A stretch of DNA of 64,000 bases from Cristatella mucedo (GCA_009760855.2 WPIO01000088.1:584501-648500); one strand, 5' to 3'; counted from the stretch's first letter, positions 9,788 to 20,037 are shown. The notes: generated from the letters alone by a model not told the origin. A program made the numbers and translations.

Positions 9788-10565
9788 ATGCATAGAAATG
9801 GAATATCACGAGGCAAAACTAAAGCTGTCAGATCATTAAGTAAAGCAAATTTTTAATTCAGATAAATTCATTTTAAATCAGGTTAAGAAAAAAAGACTTA
9901 CGAGGCACTATTCCAATCTTTGTAACTAAAAAACAACTAAACAAAATTGAAAAAAGCAAATTGAAAAACACTGGCCTGCAATTAAATCTGTCTCTTAAAC
10001 AATTGAAACAGAATAGAAAAGTTGGCTCCGGTTTCGTTGATATAATTAACAAACTTACAGGAAACCATGAAATGCATATGCGTTTGCCATCATGTGTTTA
10101 ATCTGAATTTGTTCCAAATGGAAGTTTTAACAATACTGGTCTTTATTCATATGCCGGACCGAGTACTAAGTTTACTCAAAGGATGAATGAATCTTATGAA
10201 GGTGTGAATGATTTAGACCGACGGGCTCTCGTCCATGACCATGATTACACCGAAACTGGATCTATGGCCGAACCTAAAAGAACACAAATAAGAAACTTGT
10301 CAGACTTGGTATTACCTGAGTCTGCTGCACGCATCGCACTCGATCTTCGCCAACCAAATTATGTACGTGAAGATGCTAAAATTGTTGCAGCTGTTATGGC
10401 TGCAAAAAGCAAGTTGGGCTTAGGCATAGGTGGCGCTCTAAACGATTCATTTGCTACTGATTTTCTAAAAGATAAAGTATCAAATCCAGCTAGCCTAAAG
10501 AAGATATAAGATTATGCTCGCGGAATTGTTGATAGAATGCTTGATATCACTCGCAAAAAGATCTA
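9788..10565 (+). pseudogene. Phospholipase A2 of parvovirus VP1 type, broken 5' half
   Basis: The domain core reads YSYAGPSTKFTQRM (calcium-loop equivalent of YxGPG) followed by VNDLDRRALVHDHDYTETG, with the catalytic His-Asp pair (HD in VHDHDYT). The C-terminal part (10183-10509) is open; a stop at 10507-10509 is followed in frame by a short basic tail to 10565. The first ~390 bases hold a basic region (MHRNGISRGKTKAVRSLSKA, later KQLKQNRKVGSGFVDIINKL) with frameshifts and stops. In parvoviruses and adintoviruses this domain helps virions leave endosomes, so the role here is inferred as a virion entry factor. It is unlike secreted venom or digestive PLA2, having no disulfide scaffold. Confidence 0.82.
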
Positions 10566-10617
10566 AAAAAATTTAACTTACAAACTTTTTATTTTTCTTT
10601 TATACTTATTTACTTTA

Positions 10618-11106
10618 TTAAAGCTCTGCTGGGTTGAACATTGATCTCTGTGGTGAACTATAAACGTTTAATCGTGCTTCATTATTATAGTACTCTTTCG
10701 AAATATAACTACCATCAAGAATTTCAGTTATACAAAAATCATTTCCTAATTTTCTAATTTCATTAGCAGGACTAGTTAATTTAATTTGTTTATTAATCTC
10801 ATCGAACATAGTACTAGGTTTCTTTCCAAAATCAAATCTAATTCCAATTGTAGATCTTGCACCAACATCAATTCCCTTAATATCTGATTGTTCACTCGAT
10901 CTATCTACGATATTCTGAAGATATGGAAGCACATCTTCTGTTATGTACATCCATGCACTAAGATAAGGTTTTGAATCTTTTGAAATTTTCTCTTCTACAT
11001 GAACATGTGCAGGTTTTCCTTTTGGGATAACAACAGCAGAATTTTGGAGGACTACAAATTTCCTTTCTTGATTTTTTATTCTATATAGTGGAAATATTTT
11101 ATTCAA
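10618..11106 (-). CDS. Hypothetical element protein (about 162 codons)
   Basis: One uninterrupted frame but starting at TTG; stops lie just upstream and the first in-frame ATG is about 50 codons in. The original ATG has probably been lost. It contains GKPAHVHVEEKISKDSKPYL, a middle GIDVGARSTIGIRFDFGKK and ends SSPQRSMFNPAEL. It looks like a folded, mostly beta protein. The frame overlaps none of the protease (11108-11575), starting 2 bases after its stop. No family recognised; it could be a further virion component. Confidence 0.5.
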   Translation of the reverse strand: MNKIFPLYRIKNQERKFVVLQNSAVVIPKGKPAHVHVEEKISKDSKPYLSAWMYITEDVLPYLQNIVDRSSEQSDIKGIDVGARSTIGIRFDFGKKPSTMFDEINKQIKLTSPANEIRKLGNDFCITEILDGSYISKEYYNNEARLNVYSSPQRSMFNPAEL

Positions 11107-11107
11107 T

Positions 11108-11575
11108 TCAAATTATTAATCCCATGACAGTGCCAAAATTGGCCAGCTCCGTTAGTTTCAAAAAGATTAAACACCTCATACCACAATCTGTCTGTTTGTA
11201 ATCCTGTAGTTAAAAAGCTTGAAAACTTGGTATAACTCCAAAATAATCTATTACTTCTGGCATTGGAGGAGCGCCGAACGAATAAAAGTAAAAACATCGA
11301 TCACCTACTTTTTTAAGTGGTACCCAATGATATATTGCTACATCTGATTTACCAGTATTAAAAATAAGGCATTCATTTTGCTTTATAGAATTCAAATCGT
11401 CCCGCGCAAATACACCACGAAAATCTTGTATTCTTTTACACAATCATTTATTTCGAGATCAGTCAGTGGTGTACTTTTCATCTTTTTTTTTAAACTGTTT
11501 ACCGTGAGACAAAACTTCGCTAGCTACACTTCCTCCAAAATTCTTTCCATGACTCAAAACTCCAGAACAACTCAT
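11108..11575 (-). pseudogene. Adenovirus-type maturation protease, broken
   Basis: Cysteine protease of the adenain group, which cleaves virion precursors. Order: MSCSGVLSHGKNFGGSVASE; a frameshift; STPLTDLEINDCVKEY; a second frameshift; RGVFARDDLNSIKQNECLIF; the His motif AIYHWVPLKK; FYFYSFGAPP; then VIPSFQAF, a TAA stop, and LQDYKQTDCGMRCLIFLKL with the nucleophile Cys in the CGxxC context. Family members have an acidic residue just before the SFG/PFG motif; here it is Tyr, so the catalytic triad is also damaged. It sits between the zinc ribbon and the 10618 ORF on the same strand. Confidence 0.85.
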
Positions 11576-11588
11576 CACATTCCTACGC

Positions 11589-11717
11589 TTAATTACTCTC
11601 ACAAATAACACAAATTGCTTTAATCATTCCCCTAAGACCTTTTGTACTATCTATTTCAGTAAAGTCCTCATGAATGCTATCTGTAGGCTTCTTACATTTC
11701 AAGCAATAAATTTCCAT
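11589..11717 (-). CDS. Small zinc-ribbon protein (42 aa)
   Basis: Intact ATG-to-TAA ORF: MEIYCLKCKKPTD near the start and ICVICESN at the end, giving two CxxC pairs about 33 residues apart, a minimal zinc ribbon. Tiny proteins with this layout are common beside the protease and ATPase in Polinton- and adintovirus-like genomes. It is transcribed away from the ATPase, with 47 bases between them. Function unknown. It is undamaged, though a target this short can stay intact by chance. Confidence 0.7.
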   Translation of the reverse strand: MEIYCLKCKKPTDSIHEDFTEIDSTKGLRGMIKAICVICESN

Positions 11718-11764
11718 TTTCTATAATATAAAAACGTTTTTTAGTATAGTAAATCTCTCTTCGA

Positions 11765-12424
11765 GTGAAAGCGTTTAATTTTAGACAAGATATAGATACT
11801 GGTCATAAAGAATATTTACCAAATGTTCCCATAAGAGCTTTAGTCTTACGTCCAAGTGGATCAGGTAAATCTCAACTTCTTATGAATTGGATATTCTACG
11901 GAATGGTTAATTGTGATTGTTGTACTTTTATTGCTTCAAGTTTAGATCAAACGTTGTACCGCGGACTTATGTCAATGACAAAAGAAAGCAATGCTTACTC
12001 TTGGATTAACGGTATTGATGCTATGCCAGAAGTAGATTCATATAAAAACTGAAAGAATGTAGTTGTACTTGATGATTTATTGACAGAAGATCAAACTAAA
12101 ATATTAGACTATTTCACACGAGGGTGACACAAAGGTCTGAATATTTTCTATCTTGCTAAAGGATTTACGAATATACTTAGGAGAGAAATTAGAAGCAATG
12201 TAAATTTAATAGTAATCTTTAAGCAAAACACAACTGACATCGAGTGTATTCGTGATGCATATTTTGAAGATATTGATAAGAAACAATTTAGAGAATGGAT
12301 TAACTCTTGTACTAGAAACCGTTTTGGCTATTATGTAATAGATCCAACAAAGACTGAATCGGAAGGTAAATTTTGGTCTGCTGATTCAGGAGGAAAGCAA
12401 TTAATAACATTTTTTAATTCTTAA
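11765..12424 (+). pseudogene. A32-like genome-packaging ATPase, two stops
   Basis: FtsK/HerA-type ATPase that pumps DNA into capsids. 219 codons in one frame: Walker A RPSGSGKSQLL (residues 29-39), Walker B NVVVLDDLL, then TEDQTKILDYFTRG and FYLAKGF (sensor-like segment), ending LITFFNS. Two in-frame TGA codons occur, one just before Walker B and one in TRG-HKG where Arg is expected. The first Walker A Gly is Arg, and the first codon is GTG where ATG is expected. It is co-directional with the capsid block that follows. Confidence 0.92.
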
Positions 12425-12437
12425 TAGATATAGTAAA

Positions 12438-13336
12438 ATGTTTAATGGGAAAATGTATTTAAGTGGTAAAAAAACTTACAGGAAGTGTTCAAGAAGCACT
12501 TGATTATGAAGCTAAACTACAAAACTTCCAAGATTTAAGGGATGCGAACATTCTAGAAAACTCCAGTGAGATACAAAGAATAGAATCAGAAATCGCTGTA
12601 AGAGATGCTACTGAGCATAGATTGAATGAGCAAGCATTAGAAAGATCAACTGATAACTCATGCAAAGTTGTCATTGAGAAACTTAAAAGAATTAGACCTA
12701 AACTTGCTTTACAGATAGAAAACAAAGAACAATCACAAAAGGCTTTAGAATACTAGCCTAAAGCAGATATATCTAGCATTATTCAAAAAGCAAGAGAAGC
12801 TGTTAGTGAAGGAAAGAACAAAAAAGCGATCAATATAGCTAATCAAGCAAAGAAACACGCAGCAAACCCCGAAGTACGAGAAGCCATTGATGTTGCTCAA
12901 AAGGTTTAGGTGAAGAGTTAAATATAAATCCAACTACTGTCACTCCGAAGAAATTTGCAGTAGTTGTAAAGATTTCCATAAAGCTAATCCAATTGAAATA
13001 GTTAAAAGTAAAGATGGGTATGTTCCAAGAAAGATTGTGCAGAGTCGTGGCGAAAAAAAAATCTTTCAAGTGTTGTTATAGAGCTAGACAAAAAGAAAAA
13101 AAAGAAATGCAAAAGAACAAAGAGTTTTAGATTATTTAAGATCAAAAGTTGGTAGTGGTATTGAAGTAATTCCATTAGTTGTAAAGAATGATTCAAAAGT
13201 ATTTGATAGGATGGAACTGTGGATTCGTGAACTTGCTGCTGTAAATACTGGAGTAGTAAATTCTATTAGTGCTTCTGTAGATTACCTTGCAAAATCTAGA
13301 AAAGTGCCAAAGTCATACATTTCTAAAATCAATTAA
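12438..13336 (+). pseudogene. Coiled-coil hypothetical protein, frameshifted
   Basis: Starts MFNGKMYLSGKK, shifts in an A-run, then LTGSVQEALDYEAKLQNFQD and a long charged helix with heptad character to LALQIENKEQ. After a TAG comes SSIIQKAREAVSEGKNKKAI. Further frameshifts lead to the C-terminal VLDYLRSKVGSGIEVIPLVV then ELAAVNTGVVNSISASVDYL and TAA at 13334-13336. About 290 codons in total. It lies between ATPase and penton-like genes in the virion block, so a scaffold or core role is a guess. Confidence 0.55.
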
Positions 13337-13362
13337 CCTTCGTATGATATATATATATATAA

Positions 13363-14229
13363 ATGACAGATCTTCTTGGTGTGGCTAAGGAGATTCTAAA
13401 TTTTTTTTGAGTCAATCAAAAGAGATACCATTGCAGGTAAGAAAGGATATGTTTTAACGTAAGTTTAATTAGTAATACTATTAAAGTAAGCATCAATAAC
13501 GCAATCAAGCTTAAGAATAAAAGCTTTAAAATATGCTTAAAAAAGTTTGTTGGAACGAATTCTATAAGGAATCTTGTATCTGAAGATAATACTTTTGTGT
13601 ATAGACTTGCTGGGGGTTCTGAGCGAGTAGTAAAGATACCACCTGGGATATATGTGTCTGATGATGTTAATGTTGGTATTGAAGATACAATAAATAATTC
13701 TGTTGTGCTATCTGGAACAGATAAATTTATTTTAGGCATTGGTACTGCTGCTTCTAATTTTTGGATTAATATGCCTGCGGGATTTACATTTGTTGCTGCT
13801 AAGTCTACTATATCAGCTATACTTGGATTTACTGGCACTGTTTATACGACAGATAGGACCCTACCAATAACCACATATAATCCAACTCTTGGAAAAGATT
13901 TCAAACAATTAGTTGTAGGTCTAGAAAATAGAGTTTATTCAGCGAATAAAGTTTTTTTTTCTGACTTATATCTTAGTCTTGTAAACTGTAATTTGGTTGC
14001 GAGTGGAACTAGTTATATAAATAACAAAGAAATACAAGCTCTTAGAAGTTTTGCTTATAATTTCTATGATTGCGAACAAATGGTATATGAAACAAATACT
14101 ATTGAATATCACGATCCTGTTGGAGATTCTATTTCTGATATATTGATTGCAATCACAGATCAAAATTTAAAAGTCTTAGATTTTGAATCACAGCAGTTTA
14201 CTAATGTCATAGAAATTATTGAAATATAA
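13363..14229 (+). pseudogene. Penton-like minor capsid protein, copy 1
   Basis: From 13597 to the TAA at 14227-14229 the frame is open for 210 codons; upstream, ATG 13363 is in the same frame but a T-run indel causes a stop after about 14 codons. The pattern fits the single-jelly-roll capsid vertex protein of Polinton/adintovirus genomes: VKIPPGIYVSDDVNVGIEDT (the 'IPxGxY' block), AISAILGF-type LLGF motif (ILGFTG), then the C-terminal SISDILIAITDQN block. A paralogue follows immediately. Assignment rests on these motifs and on position between ATPase and major capsid protein. Confidence 0.6.
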
Positions 14230-14231
14230 GA

Positions 14232-15069
14232 ATGTCTATAAGAATAACTGGAACTACTAGTTCAGATTCGAAAACTCTAGCTCCACCGTTAAGGCTTAGA
14301 TCAGATACTGGCTATAATAAGATAGGCTTACGTAGAGTTGAGTTTACATAAACAAACAGAATACTATCAAATATTACTACTGGAGTAAATGACATGCTTT
14401 GTTATAAAGCAAGTATGAAAAACGCTAATAGTTTCTCAGTTGCTATACCAGAAGGGTATTATGATAGTCAAAAGATTTATCTTTGCATTAAATCAAGCTC
14501 TCGGAAAAGCTGGCTCATTTAACAATTCTGCTAATAGAAATAGTAGTGGAATAAAATTTAGCGTTGATACAGATGATAGAATAATAATGCAAGTTACTGG
14601 TGATTATGTTGCATTACTTGGAACAAACTCTGGAGTAATCAATTCTATTGGTTTTAATTCAAACCAACAACGTTCATTCGATCCTGCAATGGTTGGTGGA
14701 ACTCCATATGAACCTGTAGAAAAAGCTATGTACTTCTCTGGTATTTAAAAGGCTTGGAATAAAATGCAACTGCCTGACAACTCTGGCGTAAAATGAATAA
14801 ACATTGATTTTGACCTTGTTGATCATAACAGAAACTATGTTGAACATAAAAAAGAATTTTTAGAACAATCTTCATCTTCATATTTAATTGATAGTGATGA
14901 TATTGATCCAGGAGAGAAGGTTGATGTACATGTTCCAAATACTTTATACTTACCAACTCGTGGGGATATTGATTCTGTCAGTAGTATTAAAATTAGTTTA
15001 ACAGATCAAAATAAAAATTCAATAAATACTATTACAGATGTTGCAGCTACAATAGAAATTTCAAAATAA
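14232..15069 (+). pseudogene. Penton-like minor capsid protein, copy 2
   Basis: Begins MSIRITGTTSSDSKTLAPPL two bases after copy 1. The IPxGxY block is VAIPEGYYDSQ (about 14446); then ALNQALGKAGSFNNSANRNS, the VALLGT and SIGFNSN stretch, and the C-terminal LYLPTRGDIDSVSSIKISLT followed by DQNKNSIN, the same block as in copy 1. Frameshifts near 14480 and stops at about 14350, 14746 and 14795 break it. Tandem arrangement and shared blocks indicate an old duplication. Confidence 0.65.
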
Positions 15070-15075
15070 TATACG

Positions 15076-15586
15076 ATGGGTAGCTATGCCAGAATTGGTC
15101 ATGAGAGAATAACTGGCGGAAAATATCATGGCTCTGGCGTGCTTGACAGGATTTTTGATGGTGTTGGAAAAGCAGCACCTGTGCTCATTGGACTTACTGG
15201 ACTTGGCATGGACATTGCCAACAAAGGAATTAAAATTCACCAAGCTAGAAAATTAATTAAACTGCAAGCACAAAGAGAGAGAAAACTGACAACAGTAAAT
15301 TAAAGTAACAGCTAACAAGCGTAGAGATCTTGATGACAAACTTGATGAGGAAAGAAGAAAGAAAGAGCTCGAGTATGAGTTAGAGAAACGTAAAAAAGGA
15401 GATTATGACAGAAAAATGAAAGAAATGGATCTTGAGACAAAACGAGCAATGCTTGATAAACTTACACCAAAGAACAAAAAGAAACACAAAGCAAAGATGG
15501 AAGACTCTGAGACTGAGGATTATTCAGAAACGTTCAAAGAAAATGATCCTAAAGCATATAAAGAAATGAAAAAAGTGATACAATAA
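15076..15586 (+). pseudogene. Small basic core-like protein, one frameshift
   Basis: Starts MGSYARIGHERITGGKYHGS, has a hydrophobic middle (APVLIGLTGLGMDIA), and after a +1 shift near 15290 continues as a highly charged helix (RRDLDDKLDEERRKKELEYE) ending KEMKKVIQ at 15586. About 170 residues. The layout (Gly-rich basic head, short hydrophobic segment, charged coiled coil) suggests a minor virion or core protein. A further short peptide (PRPDGYGG... ending IQDRK, about 15610-15680) may be its tail after another shift. Confidence 0.5.
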
Positions 15587-15710
15587 AAATCTGCTGTCCC
15601 TGCTATAATGCCTAGACCTGATGGATATGGTGGATACATGGTAAAGATGGTGCTGGTTTATGCATTCAGGATAGGAAATAAATTTTTACTTTTTTTTATG
15701 TGGAGAACAA

Positions 15711-17248
15711 ATGACAAGCGCTCCAATTGAGAACATACTCGAATTAGGCGATCTTTGATTTCCCAACTACAAAATTAAAGACTATCAATACAGAGAGTTT
15801 TACAAAAGCAATGGAAGCGAGACAGATAATATTGCAAACAAGCTAGTTACATTTACCGTTCCTGGAGAGCAGCATCTCTGTTATGTGTTTTCTGATGCTC
15901 GTCTTCTGCTTGAAGGACAGATTCAAGTTCCGCAGTCAGTCTGCAGGCGCAAATTCAGCTTCCATCGCCCCTCCTAGAGCTCTAAGTGTTGGCCTTGTTA
16001 ATAATGCTGCAGCATGGTTATTCAGTTCGATGAGAATTAGACTTGGAGCAGAAGAGATAGAAAAATACTCTCATAAACAAGCTCCTGGGAATGTAGCAAA
16101 TCTTTTTGGTTACCTTACTTATGCAAATTATTATAATCAAACGGAAGGACCAGCGACTGGCTGAAAAAGATGAAGTAAGTTCAACTGAGGATTTATATAA
16201 TGGAAGTGGAAACTATTCAAGTCCAACTGCAACTGGAGCAGTTGCTAGCAATATTGGTTATCTGTACAGAAGATTTTTAAAAAGCGCTGCTCCAGATAAT
16301 GTAGGAACATTTAGTATTTCACTTCCTCTTTCAAGTTTGTCTGGATTTTGTGCAGATATGAACAAAATTCTATTTATTATCCCATTTACGCTTGAAATGA
16401 CTCGAGTTGGTGGTAGCGATTTTAGATGCTATAATGACTGCCGCATCTGCTGCTGGAGCTGCCGGCAATGCAATTACATCAAGAAACGTAACAGGAGGTG
16501 CTGGAGATGGCCAATGGGTTGGGTTTAAGATTAATATGTCAAAGATGAGATTGATGGTTCCGTATGTTACTCCTGAGAATGTATTCAAAGAGCACTTGCT
16601 GATATATCAAGTGAAAACGCAAAGAAAACTAGACTTAATTACAGAGTCAGACGTTATGAGAACATTGCAATAACTAGCTTTAATCAAGACCTAAAATTTA
16701 CTAAAAGTCTATCTATACAGAACACAATCGATAAAGTTAGATGGTTGATTGTTGCAGCACAAAATTTTAATAGATTTGATAGCTATACTGCGAATGTAGG
16801 CACGTAAAATCACTGCGATATTAAAAATGTAACTGTACTTGCTATTGGGTCAAAACAGTATCCAGCTGTCTCTAAAAGTAGCTACTTCAAGGATGGATAA
16901 TGCTCAACTGCTTATCCAGATTTTAGACAGTTTAGAAAGCAGTATCTAGGATTAAATGAAATTACAGAACCTGTTGGTGTGAAGCATCCAGAATGGAGGA
17001 TCCTATATCCAATTCATGTAATTGATCTGCAATATAACAATGAACCCTTAAGAGTAACTTCCAAACTTGATGTAACTGTTGAGTTTAATTCTCAAATTCC
17101 CACTTCTGCTGCTGCTGCTGATCAAACAAGTGTTATGATTCACTATTTAACTATTTGTGAGAATAGTGCTGCACGTACTTCTAATGGCAATGGTTCACAC
17201 TTTACATGCAGTAAAGGAACATTTGTTTATGATGGAACTGACATTTAA
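15711..17248 (+). pseudogene. Double-jelly-roll major capsid protein, broken
   Basis: Hexon-type capsid protein of about 510 codons spread over several frames. Blocks: MTSAPIENILELGDL; VTFTVPGEQHLCYVFSDARL; NNAAAWLFSSMRIRLGAEEI; NIGYLYRRFLKSAAP; the family signature FSISLPLSSLSGFCADMNKI; MSKMRLMVPYVTPENVFKEH; YRVRRYENIAITSFNQ; KVRWLIVAAQNFNRFDSY; then YPDFRQFRKQYLGLNEITEP and a final jelly-roll strand set (SKLDVTVEFNSQIPTSA, VMIHYLTICENSA) ending at 17248. At least four frameshifts and three stops. A long Ala-rich insert (AAGAAGNAITSRNVTGGAGD) sits before the second jelly roll. The start at 15711 matches the conserved N-terminal block. Confidence 0.85.
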
Positions 17249-17271
17249 AAAAAATTAAAATCAGAAATATA

Positions 17272-18064
17272 ATGAATAAATTTGATTTTGTGCAAGGTTC
17301 GGATGAGTGGAAAAAATGTCTGTGAACATTGGAGGTTCATAAGTTTACATAGTGCTCTGAAAGGACTTAGTATGTGGAGATCAGACAGAAGTGGATATAG
17401 AATGTTTTGCTAACATAAAATTAAAAAAATACATTGCTAATTATTCTAGTATGAGACTTCCAGCAATGTTATTCGGTAAAGTGTTTGAACCTATTGCCGC
17501 TAATTTTTTAGAAATTAAAATTAATGTAAAACTTGATTATGCGAATGATTGTTTTAGCAGTGATGGTGTATACAGATACTCTCCTGATGGAATAATAGAT
17601 CGCAATACTTTAGTCGAAATAAAATGCTTATGGAGCAGGAGTATTGTTGATGAATTTATACCTGAACAATATCACGTGCAATGCTTATTAGGTTTACATC
17701 TTTCAAAATTAAGTGAATGCTTTTACTCTGAGTTTGAGATTTTTTTGTTTCTGGGTTGAATTGTGTACGTAGCAGCTGATAATGTAAGAATACCAAGAAC
17801 AGAGTTTGATATGCCATTTAGAGAACCAATTTTTATGCTTTTTCTTACAGATGAAAAGAATTTTGATTTTGAGTTTGATATTTTAAACAAGTATGGCAGA
17901 TTCAAAAATAAGAAAGCAAAGCAAATGGTTATGATATAAAGTATTATATAAGAAGATGTTTGTTTCGAGTGGTAGAAGAAGATGATTCTTTTAGGTTTCC
18001 TAGAATAGTTCCTATGGTTAAAGAAGTGCTAGATAGATCGAAGATTTTAATAATAACTATATAG
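17272..18064 (+). pseudogene. YqaJ/lambda-type exonuclease, broken
   Basis: PD-(D/E)XK recombination nuclease. MNKFDFVQGSDEWKK is the N-terminal QGxxEW motif. After a stop and frameshift: LFGKVFEPIAANF (GxxxE motif); YSPDGIIDRNTLVEIKCLW (catalytic PDG...EIK); YHVQCLLGLHLSKLSECF (QxQxGL-type helix). A TGA at 17757-17759 and a frameshift near 17938 precede the C-terminal CLFRVVEEDDSFRFPRIVPM. Such nucleases act with a single-strand annealing protein in viral replication; none was recognised here. It follows the major capsid gene, and its stop abuts the next fibre gene's ATG. Confidence 0.8.
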
Positions 18065-18924
18065 ATGAGTCAAAGACATCATTGTGATAAGTGTGTAAGC
18101 AGAATAAATGGTTATATATTGTCAGATCATGACGCAAATGGAAATAGAGATATTAATATGAGAGATCCTGTAACTGATGGTGATGCTGTAACTAAATCGT
18201 ATGCAGATTCAAACTTTATTGCAAATGGTGATACTTCTTGAAATCTTCTGAATAGACCAGTTTCAAATCTTGCTCCAGGAGTTATTCCAACAGATGCTGT
18301 TAATCTAAGTTAGTTATCAAAAGATATCAAGGAATCTGGAGATACAATGACTGGAGATCGAAATATGAATAGTTTTGCTATTACTTCTACATATTGGAAT
18401 TCTAGTATTACTACACCAACAGTTCTTCCTGATGATTTGTGTGTTACTTATTGTGGATTAAAACGAGATGTATTATTAAAGAATTCTCCTGCTACAACAA
18501 ATTTAAGCATGAATAATAATTCTATAATTAATGTTGCTGAGCTTGTTAACTTTTCTGACGCTGCAACAAAATCTTATGTTGACAGAACAGTTAAAAAATA
18601 TCAGAAGTTTTTGTACTTTCATTTAGTCCTAGAGCAATGATAACTCCCATCAATATTTCTACTACATATTCTTGGCAAAATAAAAACAGTCCACCATAAA
18701 TAATACTCAGTGCTATGGTGGTTGGTTCGTCTCACTGGATTCAAGTAAAGCAAAACAGCGATACTACAATAGTACCAGGTGATATACGAGTCATAAAGAC
18801 TTCATCTGGTGGTAAAGATTTTAAGTATTATGCATATTTTAAAAGATTGCTTGCTGGCTATTATTATATTCATAACCTTGGAAATATGAAAGTTAATCTT
18901 TTAATTTCTTACACGAGTACCTGA
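18065..18924 (+). pseudogene. Third fibre-like protein, broken
   Basis: Starts MSQRHHCDKCVSRINGYIL one base after the nuclease stop. Fibre units: DANGNRDINMRDPVTDGDAV then TKSYADSNF; GDTMTGDRNMNSFAI; and LSMNNNSIINVAELVNFSDA then ATKSYVDRT. These are the 'xNxIxNLxxPxxxxDAATKxYVD' type of repeat familiar from tail-fibre proteins. TGA (about 18240) and TAG (about 18313) lie in frame; after a shift near 18605 the non-repetitive head (VVGSSHWIQVKQNSDTTIVP... GNMKVNLLISYTST) ends at 18924. It is a paralogue of the minus-strand gene 6755-7630. Confidence 0.7.
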
Positions 18925-19236
18925 AAAGTATAAGTGAACTAGTATTACAATTAATTCTTTTAGTTTAGTTGCTTTAAGTTTCCCTTTGACTAATGGAAAT
19001 AATTTTGCAATATGCATTATTGATTCGTGTTCTAAACAATCATGATTACAGAATAACTCGGAACCCCTTTTTCTAAAGTGTTTCTTTGCCACACAGTATA
19101 TCTTTGTTGGTCTTTGTTTAGAATACTTACTCTTTGCATAATAAAAATCTGCAGAAATGATTATCTTATTATTTCTTAAAATACCACATTCGAAATCTGT
19201 TTCTGTACTATCTAAATCGCAGATATCACAATGCAT
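18901..19236 (-). CDS. Cysteine-rich hypothetical protein (111 aa)
   Basis: An intact ATG-started ORF with CDICDLD near the N-terminus, then C (FECGIL), YCVAKKHFRKRGSELFCNHD with C-H-C, and a basic hydrophobic tail. The CxxC ... C ... CNHDC spacing suggests one or two zinc sites. Its 3' end overlaps the fibre gene by 24 bases in convergent orientation. No family recognised. Confidence 0.55.
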   Translation of the reverse strand: MHCDICDLDSTETDFECGILRNNKIIISADFYYAKSKYSKQRPTKIYCVAKKHFRKRGSELFCNHDCLEHESIMHIAKLFPLVKGKLKATKLKELIVILVHLYFSGTRVRN

Positions 19237-19271
19237 TTCATACTTTACCTTGGTCTTCGTTTAGCCTTTTT

Positions 19272-19505
19272 GCATGTTGCTAGGAGATATAAAAACTCAA
19301 GACCACTTAAAACAAAGTCTTCTAAAGAAGTAACACAAACCATAATAGATATTTATATAAAAGTGTATTGAATTGGTCAAAGAAGATAACAGTAGATTCT
19401 GGATCTGAGTTTGAAGGAGAATTCATTAAAGAGATGAAAAGACGTGAAACACAAGTTGTAGAAGCTTCTAGTAAAAAGAGTGTTGCACTTGTTGAAAGAA
19501 TGAAA
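19272..19505 (+). pseudogene. Retroviral-type integrase core, remnant
   Basis: The catalytic-core remnant reads FLHVARRYKNSRPLKTKSSK, then TQTIIDIYI, a frameshift and stop near 19370, then WSKKITVDSGSEFEGEFIKE with the second catalytic Asp (VDSGSEF), and KKSVALVERM with the catalytic Glu. The first Asp block and the N-terminal and C-terminal domains are not recognisable. In Polintons and adintoviruses this enzyme inserts the genome. It lies about 0.8 kb from the right terminal repeat, the other end from PolB. Confidence 0.8.
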
Positions 19506-19562
19506 GTTAAAATTGAAAGTTTTTCAATTTTATTATACTTTTTAAATTATTTAAACATATAT

Positions 19563-20027
19563 TTAGTTGTAATAGACGCGAGGATTATGACTGCACAGTG
19601 GAAACATGCAATAACAGCTAAAACCTGTCGCCTCTTGTTCTTTATCATAATCAGTAACTCTAATTGTGGGCACACCAAGTTCTTTAAGTTCTTCCTCATA
19701 ATCGTATTTTGTATTTCTAGACTCCCCATCTTTATTGCAAAAGCTATCATTAGTGTTTAACTCTCTCTGGAATATGCCGTCGAGAGAATAAAAGCTAGAA
19801 TACATATTATGACTGCAGCTACTATAATCTCCACTTTCTTATTTTGAATTAATTTTTAAGATTTCTTTATATTTTTCAGGCTAACTCATTATTCCAATTT
19901 CAGAACTTTTTTCTTTACACTTTCTAATGTGTTTTTCTAATAGTTCTGCTCTAATATCAATAGCTTTATGCACAACTCTGCGAAATAGATAATCACAACT
20001 ATAAACTATATAAATTGTATCAAACAT
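19563..20027 (-). pseudogene. Hypothetical element protein, two stops
   Basis: One frame from ATG 20025-20027 through to TAA at 19563: MFDTIYIVYSCDYLFRRVVH, AELLEKHIRKCKEKSSEIGI, TAG, a Lys-rich stretch, TAA, then SGDYSSCSHNMYSSFYSLDG and an acidic middle with a Cys-rich end (FSCYCMFPLCSHNP). Keeping one frame across two stops argues it was one gene of about 155 codons. No family recognised. Confidence 0.45.
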
Positions 20028-20037
20028 GTATTATTTT

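Noticed and set aside
9788-10565. Secreted venom-type phospholipase A2
   Set aside because: No signal peptide and no cysteine scaffold; the calcium-loop and His-Asp spacing fit the virion VP1 type.
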